This document shows, in pieces, positions 25,406 through 34,992 of a DNA stretch of 64,000 nucleotides. Numbering within the stretch: the stretch's first letter is position 1; every line of letters starts with the position of its first letter. The translations under genes were made by a program, and so were the position numbers. The notes under the pieces are model-generated. The model saw only the letters and a list, made by a program, of their open reading frames with translations, did not search any database and was not told the DNA's origin. This stretch comes from FEN-1219 sp963713355 (lineage in GTDB: Bacteria > Pseudomonadota > Gammaproteobacteria > Steroidobacterales > Rariloculaceae): positions 62,001 to 126,000 of the forward strand of contig CAVQLK010000001.1 of assembly GCA_963713355.1 (NCBI GenBank). Reading direction: 5' to 3'.

Positions 25406-27841
25406 ATGGGAATCCTGGTGTGGCTCGTGCTCCTGATCGGTGTGCTGCTGACGCTCGCGTACCGGCGCACGAACCTTCAGACCTCGACGATCGTGCTGGG
25501 CGCCCTGCTCGTCGCCTACATTCTGTTCGGCGACGGCGGCTTTCTCTGGACGACGCTGCTGATTGCGCTGTTCGCGCTGTTTGCGCTGCTCAACGTCGAG
25601 GCGATTCGCCGCGACAACGTCACGCGGCGCCTGTTCGGTATCTACCGGCGCATGCTGCCGAGCATGTCCAGGACGGAGCAAGAAGCGCTCGAAGCCGGCA
25701 ACGTCTGGTGGGACGGCGAGCTGTTCACGGGCATGCCGGATTGGCGCCGCCTGAAGAACCTGCCGCCGCCAAAGCTGACTCCCGAAGAGCAGGCGTTTCT
25801 CGACGGTCCCACCGAGGAGCTCTGCCGGCTGCTCGACGATTGGCAGATCACGCACGAGCTCGCCGACATGCCGGCGAACGTCTGGGAGTTCCTCAAGCAG
25901 AACAAGTTCTTCGCGATGATCATCCCGCGCGAGTACGGGGGTTTAGGCTTCTCGCCGCTCGCGAGCTCGATGGTGCTCGCGAAGGTTTCCTCGCGCAGCG
26001 CCGTGGCGTCGTCGACGATCGGCGTGCCGAACTCGCTCGGGCCGGCCGAGCTCCTGCTGCACTACGGCACCGACGAGCAGAAGCAGTACTGGCTGCCGCG
26101 GCTCGCGAGCGGCCAAGAGGTGCCGTGCTTCGCCCTGACTTCGCCGCGCGTCGGTTCGGACGCGACGGCGCTCGTCGACAGCGGCGTCGTATGTAAAGGC
26201 AACTGGGAAGGCCGCGAGATCGTCGGAATTCGGCTCAACTGGGACAAGCGCTACATCACGCTGGCGCCAATCGCGACGGTGCTCGGCCTCGCATTCAAGC
26301 TCTACGATCCCGAGCATCTGATCGGAGAGGTCGAGGACTACGGCATCACGGCCGCGCTGATACCGACCGGCTTGCCGGGCATCGACATCGGCCGGCGCCA
26401 CTTTCCGATCGACATCCCATTCCAGAACGGGCCCACGCGCGGGCGCGACGTGTTCGTGCCCCTCGACGCGATCATCGGCGGCACGAAAATGGCGGGCCTT
26501 GGCTGGCGCATGCTCGTGCAGCAGCTCGCCGTCGGCCGCAGCATCGTGCTGCCCAGCAACGCGCTCGGCGGCGCGCAGGCGGCCCTCTATGCGACGGGCG
26601 CATACGCGAAGCTGCGCCGGCAATTCAACCTGCCGATCGGCAAGTTTCACGGCGTCGGCGAAGCGATCGCGCGCATGGCCGGCAGCGTGTACACGATGAT
26701 GGCCGCGTCACGCGTCACCTGCACGGCGATCACGAACGGCGAGAAACCCGCCGTGCCGTCGGCGATCTTGAAGTACCACAACACCGAGCTCGGCAGACAA
26801 GTCGCGGCCGATGCGATGGACGTGCACGGCGGCAAGGGCATCATGCTCGGCCCGAAAAACTACCTCGCACGCGGCTACGAGGGCGTGCCGATCGCGATCA
26901 CCGTCGAGGGCGCGAACATTCTGACGCGCAACCTCATCATCTTCGGCCAGGGCGCGATTCGCTGCCATCCATTCGTGCGCGCAGAGATGGACGCCGCGCG
27001 CGATCCGGATCGCGAGGCCGGCCTCACGGCGTTCGATCGGCTGCTGTTCAAGCACTTGGGTTACGGGCTGTCGAACGCCGCGCGCTCGCTCGTCATGGCC
27101 GTGACGCTCGCGCGCTTCACCGACGTGCCGGCCAACGGGCCGACGCGCCGCTACTACCAGCACATCAACCGTTACAGCGCGTCGTTCGCGCTGATCACCG
27201 ATGCCGCGATGTTTACGCTCGGCGGCGAGCTCAAGCGCCGCGAGCTGATCTCGGCACGGCTCGGCGACATCTTGAGCTACCTCTATCTCGCGTCGATGGT
27301 GCTCAAGCACTATCAGGACCAAGGGGAGCCGCCGGAGGACCTGCCGCTCGTCGAATGGTCGTGCCGTACGCTGCTCTACAAAACCCAGGAGCAGTTCCAC
27401 GGCCTGTTGCGGAACTTCCCGAATCGGTGGGTCGCTTTGATCTTGCGGTTCTTCATTTTCCCGCGCGGCCGCACGTATTCGTCGCCGTCCGACGAGCTCG
27501 GTCAGCAGATCGTCGAGCTCATGATCAACCCGACGGCGACACGCGAGCGCCTCGCGGCCGGCATCTACACCACCGTCGAGCCCGGCAATCAGCTCGGCCT
27601 TCTGCAGCAGGCCATGGAGATCGCCGAGCAGGTCAAGCCGCTCGAGCGGCGCGTCTTCGACGCGCGCCGTGCCGGCGAGATCAGCGCCGACGACATACCG
27701 AGCCAGATCGACGAGGCCGAGCAGAAGCGCATCCTGACGCCGGCCGAGGCCGAAGCCGTGCGCGCATTCGACCGGCGCATGCTCGATGTCACGGGCGTCG
27801 ACGATTTCGATCCGAGCGAGCTGCGCCGCCAGAGCAGCTAG
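25406..27841 (+). CDS. fadE: Acyl-CoA dehydrogenase FadE
   Basis: 811 aa. Two N-terminal membrane segments (about residues 3-50) are followed by the acyl-CoA dehydrogenase domain, then a long C-terminal extension, the architecture and length of E. coli FadE. Conserved pieces are WDGELFTGMPDWRRL, CFALTSPRVGSDA, RDVFVPLDAIIGG and MDVHGGKGIMLGPKNYLAR. It introduces the first double bond in beta-oxidation, feeding electrons to ETF at the inner membrane. A Shine-Dalgarno AAGGAG stands 8 bases before the ATG. Adjacent mdh may share the transcript. Confidence 0.95.
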   Translation: MGILVWLVLLIGVLLTLAYRRTNLQTSTIVLGALLVAYILFGDGGFLWTTLLIALFALFALLNVEAIRRDNVTRRLFGIYRRMLPSMSRTEQEALEAGNVWWDGELFTGMPDWRRLKNLPPPKLTPEEQAFLDGPTEELCRLLDDWQITHELADMPANVWEFLKQNKFFAMIIPREYGGLGFSPLASSMVLAKVSSRSAVASSTIGVPNSLGPAELLLHYGTDEQKQYWLPRLASGQEVPCFALTSPRVGSDATALVDSGVVCKGNWEGREIVGIRLNWDKRYITLAPIATVLGLAFKLYDPEHLIGEVEDYGITAALIPTGLPGIDIGRRHFPIDIPFQNGPTRGRDVFVPLDAIIGGTKMAGLGWRMLVQQLAVGRSIVLPSNALGGAQAALYATGAYAKLRRQFNLPIGKFHGVGEAIARMAGSVYTMMAASRVTCTAITNGEKPAVPSAILKYHNTELGRQVAADAMDVHGGKGIMLGPKNYLARGYEGVPIAITVEGANILTRNLIIFGQGAIRCHPFVRAEMDAARDPDREAGLTAFDRLLFKHLGYGLSNAARSLVMAVTLARFTDVPANGPTRRYYQHINRYSASFALITDAAMFTLGGELKRRELISARLGDILSYLYLASMVLKHYQDQGEPPEDLPLVEWSCRTLLYKTQEQFHGLLRNFPNRWVALILRFFIFPRGRTYSSPSDELGQQIVELMINPTATRERLAAGIYTTVEPGNQLGLLQQAMEIAEQVKPLERRVFDARRAGEISADDIPSQIDEAEQKRILTPAEAEAVRAFDRRMLDVTGVDDFDPSELRRQSS

Positions 27842-27862
27842 CGAAACGAGCTAGGGGGATCC

Positions 27863-28957
27863 ATGAGATCAAGATTGGCATCGAGCGCGCTGGCGCTCGT
27901 ATCGGCGGTAATTGGATTCGCGGGCACCGCGCGTGCACAGAGCAATGACGTCGCGGCAATTCCACGCGTCGTCACGACCACGCAGTCGCGTGCCGCGAGC
28001 TGTAATCGTGCGTGTCTCGAGGCGTGGGTCGACCGCTACTTCGCGGCCGTCACGGCCGACGACCCGAGCGCAGTGCCGCTCGCGCGGAACGTGCGCTTCA
28101 CGGAGAACGGCCAAGTGCTGCCGCTCGGCGAGGGCCTGTGGAAAAGCATGAAGAGCGCCGGCAACTATCGGCTGGCCGTCACGGACGCAGACGCCGGTCA
28201 GATCGCCCTGATCACGACGGTCGTCGAGGACCACGCGGATCCGGCGCAAGGCGTGCCGGCACTCATGGCGCTGCGGCTCAAGGTTGCCGATGGGCGCATC
28301 ACGGAGATCGAGCAAGTGCTCGAGCGCAACGCGCAGACGGCACAGCGCGTCGAGGCGCTCGGCTCGCCGCGCGCCGCGTTCTCGACGCCAATCCCGGTTG
28401 ACGAGCGGATGTCACGCGCGGACTTGATCGCGACGGCCGATAAGTACTTCACGGGCATGCAGCGCAACGACGGCAAGGGCGATTATCCGTTCCACGAGCG
28501 CTGCGACCGCATCGAGAACGGCGGCCGCTCGACGAACGCGCCCACGCCCGAGGGCCAGACGCGCCCCGACCCGAAAACGGCGACGAGTTACTCGGGGCAG
28601 TGGTCGTGCCGCGAGCAGTTCGAGTCCGGATTGCTCTATTTCGTCTCGCGGATCCGCGATCGGCGCTACGTGGCCGTCGATCAGGAGCGCGGCGTCGTCG
28701 CGGCCTTCGCGTTCTTCGACCACATGGCCGGCAGCACGCGCAATTTCACGCACCCCGATGGCCGGCCGATGTCGGCCGGCCCGGCGCAGCCGTGGACGTG
28801 GGAAATCCTCGAGTTCTTCAAGATCGAGGACGGGCAGCTCGCCGAGATCGAGGCGTTCCTGACTCGGCCGCCGTACGGAATGCTCTCGGGCTGGAGCACG
28901 TGGGAAGACGGGATGTCGGACGAGATCCAGGACGTCACGGGCTATCGCGAGCGCTAG
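27863..28957 (+). CDS. Secreted protein, NTF2/SnoaL-like pattern
   Basis: 364 aa with a signal peptide (residues 1-25, cleavage after GTARA). The mature protein looks like two NTF2-like halves: one around CNRACLEAWVDRYFAAVTADDPSAVPLARNV, another near ADLIATADKYFTGMQRND and ENGGRSTN. This two-part pattern with paired Cys residues is seen in an uncharacterised secreted family. There is no catalytic signature I can name. It lies 21 bases after fadE with its own AGGGGG ribosome site, so it may be co-expressed. Confidence 0.68.
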   Translation: MRSRLASSALALVSAVIGFAGTARAQSNDVAAIPRVVTTTQSRAASCNRACLEAWVDRYFAAVTADDPSAVPLARNVRFTENGQVLPLGEGLWKSMKSAGNYRLAVTDADAGQIALITTVVEDHADPAQGVPALMALRLKVADGRITEIEQVLERNAQTAQRVEALGSPRAAFSTPIPVDERMSRADLIATADKYFTGMQRNDGKGDYPFHERCDRIENGGRSTNAPTPEGQTRPDPKTATSYSGQWSCREQFESGLLYFVSRIRDRRYVAVDQERGVVAAFAFFDHMAGSTRNFTHPDGRPMSAGPAQPWTWEILEFFKIEDGQLAEIEAFLTRPPYGMLSGWSTWEDGMSDEIQDVTGYRER

Positions 28958-29042
28958 CCGCGCGGCCGTCTACGAGCATCTACCTGGGCCCGAGAAACGC
29001 TGTGCTAGAGTTGGGCCAAAACAAGCCTTCGGGGACCTACCG

Positions 29043-29543
29043 ATGCTGAGAATCGGCGCTTTGCTCATCGCTTGCGGTTTGATGGTCGCGTGCGGCCAGC
29101 AAGAACCGGCCACGCCCGCGGCGCCGCCTGCGACGCCTTCCGCCGCCACGCCCGCCGCTCCAGGGGCCCCTCCCGCGGGGCCGACGCGCAAGCCCGCGCC
29201 CGCCGGCGCGATGGCCTACATCGTCGAACCTGCAGACGGCGCCCGGGTGGCGAACCCCGTTCGAGTCGTGTTCGGCTTGAAAAACTTCGGCGTTGCGCCG
29301 GCCGGCGTCGACCGCAACGATGCGGGCCATCACCACCTGCTCGTCGACGTTGGCATGCCTGCCAATCTCGCGCTGCCGCTGCCGAACGACGAGCAGCATC
29401 GACACTTCGGCGGCGGGCAGACGGAGGTCGAGCTGACGTTGCCACCGGGCCGTCATACGCTGCAGATGGTGGTCGGCGACCACTTGCATATTCCGCACGA
29501 CCCGCCGATTGCGTCGAGCGTCGTGACGATCGAGGTCGAGTAG
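29043..29543 (+). CDS. DUF4399 lipoprotein
   Basis: 166 aa. Signal peptide with lipobox LMVAC followed by a Pro/Ala-rich linker of about 35 residues, then DUF4399: VFGLKNFGVAPAG, AGHHHLLVDVG, HRHFGGGQTEVELTLPPGRHTLQMVVGD and SSVVTIEVE. The many His residues in GHHHL and HRHFGGGQTE suggest metal or small-molecule binding, but the family has no assigned activity. It is anchored in the envelope. The following gene starts 59 bases later. Confidence 0.85.
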   Translation: MLRIGALLIACGLMVACGQQEPATPAAPPATPSAATPAAPGAPPAGPTRKPAPAGAMAYIVEPADGARVANPVRVVFGLKNFGVAPAGVDRNDAGHHHLLVDVGMPANLALPLPNDEQHRHFGGGQTEVELTLPPGRHTLQMVVGDHLHIPHDPPIASSVVTIEVE

Positions 29544-29602
29544 CGGCGAACGCCGGCGCCGGCAGGCGGTCGAACGCGGAACCAGGCAAGAGAGCCCGCC
29601 AG

Positions 29603-31258
29603 GTGTATACCGAGTTTTTCGGTCTCAACGAAAAGCCGTTCGCGATCACTCCCGATCCGCGGTACCTCTACATGAGCGCGCGCCATACGGACGCGCTGGC
29701 TCATCTTCTATACGGTATCTCCGAGAGTGGCGGCTTCATTCAGCTCACGGGCGAGGTCGGTACCGGCAAGACGACGCTGATCCGAAGCGTGCTCGAGCGC
29801 TTGCCAGAGAAGGCCGAAATCGCGCTGATCTTGAGCCCGCAGCTCACGACACTCGAGTTTCTCGCGACGATCATGCAGGAGCTGCACTGCGCTGCGCCGA
29901 CGGAGCGCACCGTCAAGGCACACATCGACGTGTTGAACACACGCCTGATGCAAGCGCATGCCGAAGGCAGGCGCGTCGTGCTGATCGTCGACGAAGCTCA
30001 GACGCTGTCGCCCGAGCTCCTCGAGCAAGTACGCTTGCTCACGAATCTCGAAACGTCGAAGCAAAAGCTGCTACAGATCATCCTCATCGGCCAGCCGGAG
30101 CTGCGCGAGCTGCTCGATCGACCGGAAATGCGGCAAATCGCACAGCGCATCACAGGTCGATATCACCTCGAGCCGCTGCAAAAGGACGATACGCGCGCGT
30201 ACGTCAGTCACCGGTTGCGCGTCGCCGGCGCGCAGAGCGATATCTTCACGAAACGCGCGATCGATTCGCTGTACAAGCACTCACGCGGCATTCCGCGATT
30301 GATCAACGTCATCGCGGACCGCGCCCTGCTCGCGGGCTACACGAGAGACCAGCGCAGAGTCGACACGAAGCTCGTCTCGGCCGCGGCCGCCGAAGTTTTC
30401 GGAATGCGCCGCAGAACGCCGTGGTGGCCGATCGCGACGGCGACGGCCGGCGTCGCGGCCGTGTTGTTCGGCGTCACGAATCTCGGAGACGCGCCCCGTG
30501 CACCCGGGGCTGCGTCCGAGTCGTTTCTCGCCGTGCCGGCGCCGGCTCCGGCCACGGAGCTGCCGGTCGACTCCGCCGCCGTCACGGCCGCGCCGCCGCA
30601 AAGCGCTACGGCCGACGAGCCGCCTGCGCCGCCGACGCTCGCGGCACTGCTCGCAGATCCGCACTTCGCCTTGACGACCGACGGCGCGATTGCCGAGCTG
30701 CTCGCGATATGGGGAGCACCGTACGAGGCCGGGCGCGGCGAGCCCTGCCTGCAGGCCCAGGAGCGCGGCCTACGCTGCCTGTACCAACGCCGCGGCACGC
30801 TCGGCGAGCTGCGGCGCGTCAACTGGCCGACGATTCTTTCGCTCGTGACGGCCGATGGCATGGAGCATCCCGTCGTCGTCACGGCACTCGGCTACGACCG
30901 TGCGGAGCTCGCCGCTAACGGAAAGACATTCGAGCTACCGCTGGCCGAGCTGAGCTACTACTGGTTCGGCGATCACCTGTTGCTGTGGCGGCCCGGCGAT
31001 GCGCCGGCGCGCGACCTCGTTCCGGGCGCCGACGATGTCGGTGTGCGCTGGCTGCGCACAACGCTCGCCAAGCTCGCGGGCGAGCCGCCCGCGCTCGATG
31101 CTTCCACGGTCTATGACGAAGCGCTGGAGCAGCGCGTGCGCGCGTACCAGCGCTCGCATCAACTGACGGTCGACGGCATCGTCGGCGCGCGCACGCAGGT
31201 CGCGATGCTGGCCGAGCTCGGCGCCGCCGACACGCCGCTGCTACGCAAGGATCACTGA
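29603..31258 (+). CDS. gspA: ExeA/GspA-type AAA+ ATPase with peptidoglycan-binding domain
   Basis: 551 aa from the GTG at 29603. AAA+ ATPase (Walker A GEVGTGKTT, Walker B VVLIVDEAQ), membrane helix near residue 275 (WWPIATATAGVAAVLFGVT), Pro/Ala-rich periplasmic linker and a C-terminal peptidoglycan-binding repeat (VRAYQRSHQLTVDGIVGAR). In Aeromonas, ExeA with ExeB inserts the type II secretion secretin through peptidoglycan; here GspB follows directly. The open frame continues upstream inside the DUF4399 gene but that part is unrelated. Type II genes themselves are outside the window. Confidence 0.88.
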   Translation: MYTEFFGLNEKPFAITPDPRYLYMSARHTDALAHLLYGISESGGFIQLTGEVGTGKTTLIRSVLERLPEKAEIALILSPQLTTLEFLATIMQELHCAAPTERTVKAHIDVLNTRLMQAHAEGRRVVLIVDEAQTLSPELLEQVRLLTNLETSKQKLLQIILIGQPELRELLDRPEMRQIAQRITGRYHLEPLQKDDTRAYVSHRLRVAGAQSDIFTKRAIDSLYKHSRGIPRLINVIADRALLAGYTRDQRRVDTKLVSAAAAEVFGMRRRTPWWPIATATAGVAAVLFGVTNLGDAPRAPGAASESFLAVPAPAPATELPVDSAAVTAAPPQSATADEPPAPPTLAALLADPHFALTTDGAIAELLAIWGAPYEAGRGEPCLQAQERGLRCLYQRRGTLGELRRVNWPTILSLVTADGMEHPVVVTALGYDRAELAANGKTFELPLAELSYYWFGDHLLLWRPGDAPARDLVPGADDVGVRWLRTTLAKLAGEPPALDASTVYDEALEQRVRAYQRSHQLTVDGIVGARTQVAMLAELGAADTPLLRKDH

Positions 31259-31259
31259 C

Positions 31260-31895
31260 GTGTCGTTCATTCTCGATGCACTGCGCAAGTCGGAGAACGA
31301 GCGGCAACGCTCGGAAGTGCCCGGCCTATCCCAGGTGCCGCTCGCGACACCGCAGTCGCAGGTGCCGCGGTGGGCGCTGGGCGTCATCGGCGTGCTCGTC
31401 GCGACGGTGCTCGCGCTCGGCGGCGCGTGGTGGCAGAGCATGCGTGCGCCGGTCGCCGGCACGGCGTCGGCGCCGACCCTCGAGCGCAGCGTCGAGCTGC
31501 CGCCGCCCTCGTCGCGCAGCGCTGCACCGCAGCAAGCGGCGCCTTCGCGGCCGTTACCAGAGGACCGAGCTACGTCATCGCTCGCGACGGCCGCCTCGGG
31601 CTCGCCGGGTGTCGAAGCGGGCATGCCTGCGCTCGCGGCGCCGCAAGCCGACGCACCGAGCACGCCCGCGTTGCCGAGCCCTGCCGCGCTCGCCGCAGAA
31701 GGCATCCTCTTGCCGTCGCTACGTCTAGAGCTGCACGCCTTCGGCGCGCAGCCGCGCGAGCGCTTCGTGTTCATCAACGGCCGCAAGTACGTCGAAGGCG
31801 ACCGGCTGGCGGAGGGACCGCAGCTCGTCTCGATCGAGCCGACGGGCGCCGTGCTCGCTCACTCCGGAAGGCGTTTCATGCTCGTCCAAGAGTGA
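31260..31895 (+). CDS. gspB: General secretion pathway protein GspB
   Basis: 211 aa, GTG start 2 bases after gspA. The opening SFILDALRKSENERQRSEVP is the family signature, followed by a single membrane helix (residues 39-57), a long Pro/Ala/Ser-rich spacer and a small C-terminal periplasmic domain (LRLELHAFGAQPRERFVFINGRK). GspB works with GspA in assembly of the outer-membrane secretin. Its close coupling with gspA supports a joint complex. Confidence 0.9.
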   Translation: MSFILDALRKSENERQRSEVPGLSQVPLATPQSQVPRWALGVIGVLVATVLALGGAWWQSMRAPVAGTASAPTLERSVELPPPSSRSAAPQQAAPSRPLPEDRATSSLATAASGSPGVEAGMPALAAPQADAPSTPALPSPAALAAEGILLPSLRLELHAFGAQPRERFVFINGRKYVEGDRLAEGPQLVSIEPTGAVLAHSGRRFMLVQE

Positions 31896-31899
31896 TCGC

Positions 31900-32580
31900 T
31901 TAGCCCTGCGCCGCTTCGGTTACCGGCGCGATCAAGGTTTCGTCGTCGTTGCGCGGGTCGTTGACGCCGAATCCGACGGGATGGACGTCCAGCGCGGGCG
32001 TCGCCTCGGCGAGTCTCAGCACGTCGTCCATGCTGCTCGTGGGATCGAGCCAAAGCGCCTGGGCGTCGCGTGGGATCAACAGCGGCATCCGATCGTGGAT
32101 CGACACGAGCTGCGCGTTGGCATCGGTCGTGACGATGACGCAGGTCTCGAGCTTCTCGCCGCTCGGCGTCCGCCACTTTTCCCATAACCCTGCGAGCGCG
32201 AGCAGCGGCTCGGCGCTGGATCGAATGAAGTACGGCCGCTTGCGGCCGTCTCGCGGCTCACTCCACTCATAGAAGCCGCTCGCGGGAATCAAGCAGCGGC
32301 GGCGTTGCCACGCTTCGCGAAACGCCGGCTTTGAGGCCACGCTGTCGAGCCGCGCGTTGATGAGCCGCCGGCCGATCGACGCATCCTTCGCCCAGAACGG
32401 GACTAGCCCCCATTGCAACGCGTCGAGCCGGCGCCGGCCCTCGTGCTCACGGACAGCGGCGACGGCCTGACCGGGCGTCAAGTTGTAGCGAGGGTGCGAC
32501 GCGTCCGCCACCAAGTCGGTAAGGCTGAAATACTCCTCGAGCACCTCGGGCGTGACGAACAGCCCGAATCGGCCGCACAC
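31900..32580 (-). CDS. SRAP-family protein (YedK/HMCES)
   Basis: 226 aa. Shields abasic sites in single-stranded DNA by a covalent link through Cys2. Cys2 is retained in MCGRFGLF, and the other active-site parts are present: Asn in INARLDSV, Glu in SGFYEWSE and His in SIHDRMPL. The start is a GTG at 32580. It is 1 base after the stop of the ABC permease, so it is translated as the third gene of that operon, an unusual pairing for a DNA-repair protein. Confidence 0.93.
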   Translation of the reverse strand: MCGRFGLFVTPEVLEEYFSLTDLVADASHPRYNLTPGQAVAAVREHEGRRRLDALQWGLVPFWAKDASIGRRLINARLDSVASKPAFREAWQRRRCLIPASGFYEWSEPRDGRKRPYFIRSSAEPLLALAGLWEKWRTPSGEKLETCVIVTTDANAQLVSIHDRMPLLIPRDAQALWLDPTSSMDDVLRLAEATPALDVHPVGFGVNDPRNDDETLIAPVTEAAQG

Positions 32581-32581
32581 G

Positions 32582-33397
32582 TCAGGCCCTTACGCCCGTG
32601 CCGCGCTTCAGCATGACCAGCACGGCCGCGAACAAACCGACCGCCAAGCCGATCATGATCGTGTACGCCCAGGCGATCGGAATGTCCGCCGATCCGAGCA
32701 TGCCGTATCGAAACGCGTCGACCATGTAGAGGATCGGGTTCGCGAGGGCGACCTTCTGCCAGAACGGCGGCAGCAAGTTGATCGAGAAGAATACCCCGCC
32801 CAAGTACGTCAGCGGCGTCAGGACGAACGTCGGAATGATCGAGATGTCGTCGAAGGTCTTCGCGAAGATCGCATTGAACAAGCCGGCAATGGAGAACACG
32901 ACGGCCGTCAGCAGGATCGTCGTGAACGTGATCAGTGGATGCGCGACGTCCAGGTCCGTGAAGAACAACGCCACGACGACGACGAGCGCGGCGACGAGCA
33001 AGCCCCGCACGACGCCGCCGACGACGAACCCGAGCACGATCGTCGTGTGCGCGAGAGGCGCCACGAGCATCTCCTCGAGATGCAGCATCAGCTTGCTCGA
33101 GAAGAACGACGACACGACGTTCGCGAACGAGTTCGTGATGACGGCCATCATGATCAGGCCGGGAGCGATGAACGTCATGTAGGGCACGCCTTCCATCGAG
33201 CCGATGCGGCTGCCGACGAGACTGCCGAAGATGATGAAATACAGCGTCATCGTGATCGCAGGCGGCACGACCGTTTGAATCCAGATTCGCACGACGCGCC
33301 GCGACTCTTTGCGCACGATCGTCCAAAAGCCCACGACGTTGATTCGCCAGAGGCTCAGTCGAACGACCTCAGCGCGGTTGATTGCCAGCTCGTTCAT
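32582..33397 (-). CDS. ABC-2 type permease (YadH-like)
   Basis: 271 aa with six predicted membrane segments. The segment EEMLVAPLAHTTIVLGFVVGG and the late TYLGGVFFSINLLPPFWQKV are the recognition points of the YadH/daunorubicin-type permeases. It overlaps the ATPase gene upstream by 4 bases. Together they form an exporter of unknown substrate; in E. coli the yadGH pair is likewise uncharacterised. Confidence 0.9.
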   Translation of the reverse strand: MNELAINRAEVVRLSLWRINVVGFWTIVRKESRRVVRIWIQTVVPPAITMTLYFIIFGSLVGSRIGSMEGVPYMTFIAPGLIMMAVITNSFANVVSSFFSSKLMLHLEEMLVAPLAHTTIVLGFVVGGVVRGLLVAALVVVVALFFTDLDVAHPLITFTTILLTAVVFSIAGLFNAIFAKTFDDISIIPTFVLTPLTYLGGVFFSINLLPPFWQKVALANPILYMVDAFRYGMLGSADIPIAWAYTIMIGLAVGLFAAVLVMLKRGTGVRA

Positions 33398-34320
33398 GCC
33401 GAATGCCTCTCCTGCTTGTCCACGAGCCGGATGAACAGCTCCTCGAGCCTGTTCGTCTTCGTGCGCATGCTCGAGACGTGCAAGCCTTGCGCCGACAGCT
33501 GCGCGAACACGTCGTTGAGCCCCTGCCCCTTCGCGACCTCGACCTCAATCTCGCGCTCGTTGCGCAACCGCACCGTGTATCCCGAGAGTGTTGGCGCTGC
33601 GCGCACAGCCTCGAGCAAGCTCACCACGAATACCTCGAGCTGCAGCTTGCCGACGACGTTCGCCATCGAGTCGTTCTCGATGATGCGGCCCTCGTCGATG
33701 ATCGCGATATTGCGGCAGAGGCTCTCGGCTTCTTCGAGATAGTGCGTCGTCAAGATGATCGTCGTGCCCTTCGAGTTGATCTCGCGCATGAATTCCCACA
33801 TCGAGCGACGGATCTCGATGTCGACGCCGGCCGTCGGCTCGTCGAGGATCAGGAGCCGCGGCTCGTGGACGAGCGCGCGCGCGATCATCAGGCGGCGCTT
33901 CATGCCGCCCGACAGCGTGCGCGCGATCGAGCTACGCCTGTCCCACAAGTGCAAGGCCTTGAGGTACTTCTCAGTGCGCGCCAACGCGACGCTCCGCGGC
34001 ACTCCGTAATAGCCGGCCTGATTGACCAGCGTGTGGTCGTTGCGCTCGAACATGTTCAGGTTGATCTCTTGCGGGACGACGCCGATACAGGCTTTCGCCG
34101 CATCGCGCTCGCGCTCGAGATCGTGACCGAACACCGACACCGAGCCGGCCGATTTACGGATCAGCGACGTGACGATGCCGATCGCCGTGGTTTTGCCCGC
34201 CCCGTTCGGCCCCAGCAGCGCGAAGAAATCCCCCTCACGGACCGTGAGGTCGATGCCTTTGAGAGCTTCGACACCGTTGCCGTAGACCTTGCGCAGGTCC
34301 TTGATGATCAGCGCGTCCAT
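33394..34320 (-). CDS. ABC transporter ATP-binding protein (YadG-like)
   Basis: 308 aa ATPase of the preceding permease. Walker A GPNGAGKTTAI near residue 36, signature LSGGMKRRLMIARAL near 136, Walker B LLILDEPTAGVDIE near 158 and the H-loop TTHYLEEAE near 190. The C-terminal 80 residues carry the usual regulatory extension. It is first in the three-gene operon; the region from 34321 to 34395 contains its promoter or the terminator of the FlhD-like gene. Confidence 0.93.
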   Translation of the reverse strand: MDALIIKDLRKVYGNGVEALKGIDLTVREGDFFALLGPNGAGKTTAIGIVTSLIRKSAGSVSVFGHDLERERDAAKACIGVVPQEINLNMFERNDHTLVNQAGYYGVPRSVALARTEKYLKALHLWDRRSSIARTLSGGMKRRLMIARALVHEPRLLILDEPTAGVDIEIRRSMWEFMREINSKGTTIILTTHYLEEAESLCRNIAIIDEGRIIENDSMANVVGKLQLEVFVVSLLEAVRAAPTLSGYTVRLRNEREIEVEVAKGQGLNDVFAQLSAQGLHVSSMRTKTNRLEELFIRLVDKQERHSA

Positions 34321-34395
34321 GATTGCCCAAGCGAGAGCCCGTGCTCCGCGGGCCGCTATTGTAAGGGCAGCGCCGCGCGCTGGGCGGCGTAGACG

Positions 34396-34968
34396 TCAGG
34401 TGGTCGCTTGCGGTGGCCGGCGCTGCGGCCATCCCGTCGCAAGGCAAGGCTGCAGTGCGACCAGCGTCAGCTGGCGGCGTAGCTCGGGGCGCGTGGCCGT
34501 GACGAGCTGTTGCCAAAACCAACGCTGCTCGCCGAACGCGCACGCGAGCACGCCAGGCGCGCCCGCGAGCCGCTGCATGTCCGTCAGCGCGGAAACGGAC
34601 AGTCGCTCGACGCCCGCGGTCTCGAGGCCGAACAGCAGATGGGCGTGATAGCGGCTGTGACGGCTCGTCAGCCGCGCCGCGAACAAGATCGAGAAGCACA
34701 CGGCGTGCTCCTCATCGTCGAAGTCAGCCGGCGCATCGGCGCACGCAGGCCACTCGCGGGGTCCGAGCCGCACGTGAAACAGCGCGCGCGGGAACGACGC
34801 TATGGCCTCGAGCGCCGAGCTCCCTGCCGACGCGACCGCGGGGTGGGCGGCCGCCGGCAAGCCTAGACAGGAGCGCCGCTGGCGTAGTCTCGATTGGAGC
34901 AACCCGAGGAACGCGCGGTTGAGCTCGTGGACCTGCTGGAGCTGATCTAGGGCGCCCGGCTTATGCAT
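34396..34968 (-). CDS. FlhD-like protein, apparently a tandem FlhD-fold duplication
   Basis: 190 aa from the ATG at 34968. I see two segments that each align by pattern with FlhD (116 aa in E. coli). Module 1 (about residues 8-70): LNRAFLGLLQSRLRQ then ALEAIASFPRALFHVRL. Module 2 (about 88-160): FSILFAARLTSRHSRYHAHL, FGLETAGVERLS and LTDMQRLAGAPGVLACAFGE, matching the AQRL, RLGI, LPQMVKLAE and LVCHFRF stations of FlhD. An unrelated regulator is possible. It is divergent from an FlhC-like gene across 109 bp, which strengthens the assignment because FlhD and FlhC act as a complex. Confidence 0.6.
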   Translation of the reverse strand: MHKPGALDQLQQVHELNRAFLGLLQSRLRQRRSCLGLPAAAHPAVASAGSSALEAIASFPRALFHVRLGPREWPACADAPADFDDEEHAVCFSILFAARLTSRHSRYHAHLLFGLETAGVERLSVSALTDMQRLAGAPGVLACAFGEQRWFWQQLVTATRPELRRQLTLVALQPCLATGWPQRRPPQATT

Positions 34969-34992
34969 GGGGGTCGATCTCTTTTCGGGGTG

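Noticed and set aside
29072..29602. Upstream extension of the GspA frame through the DUF4399 gene
   Set aside because: Arg/Ala-rich without family similarity; the family start VYTEFFGLNEKPF has its own GTG and ribosome site.
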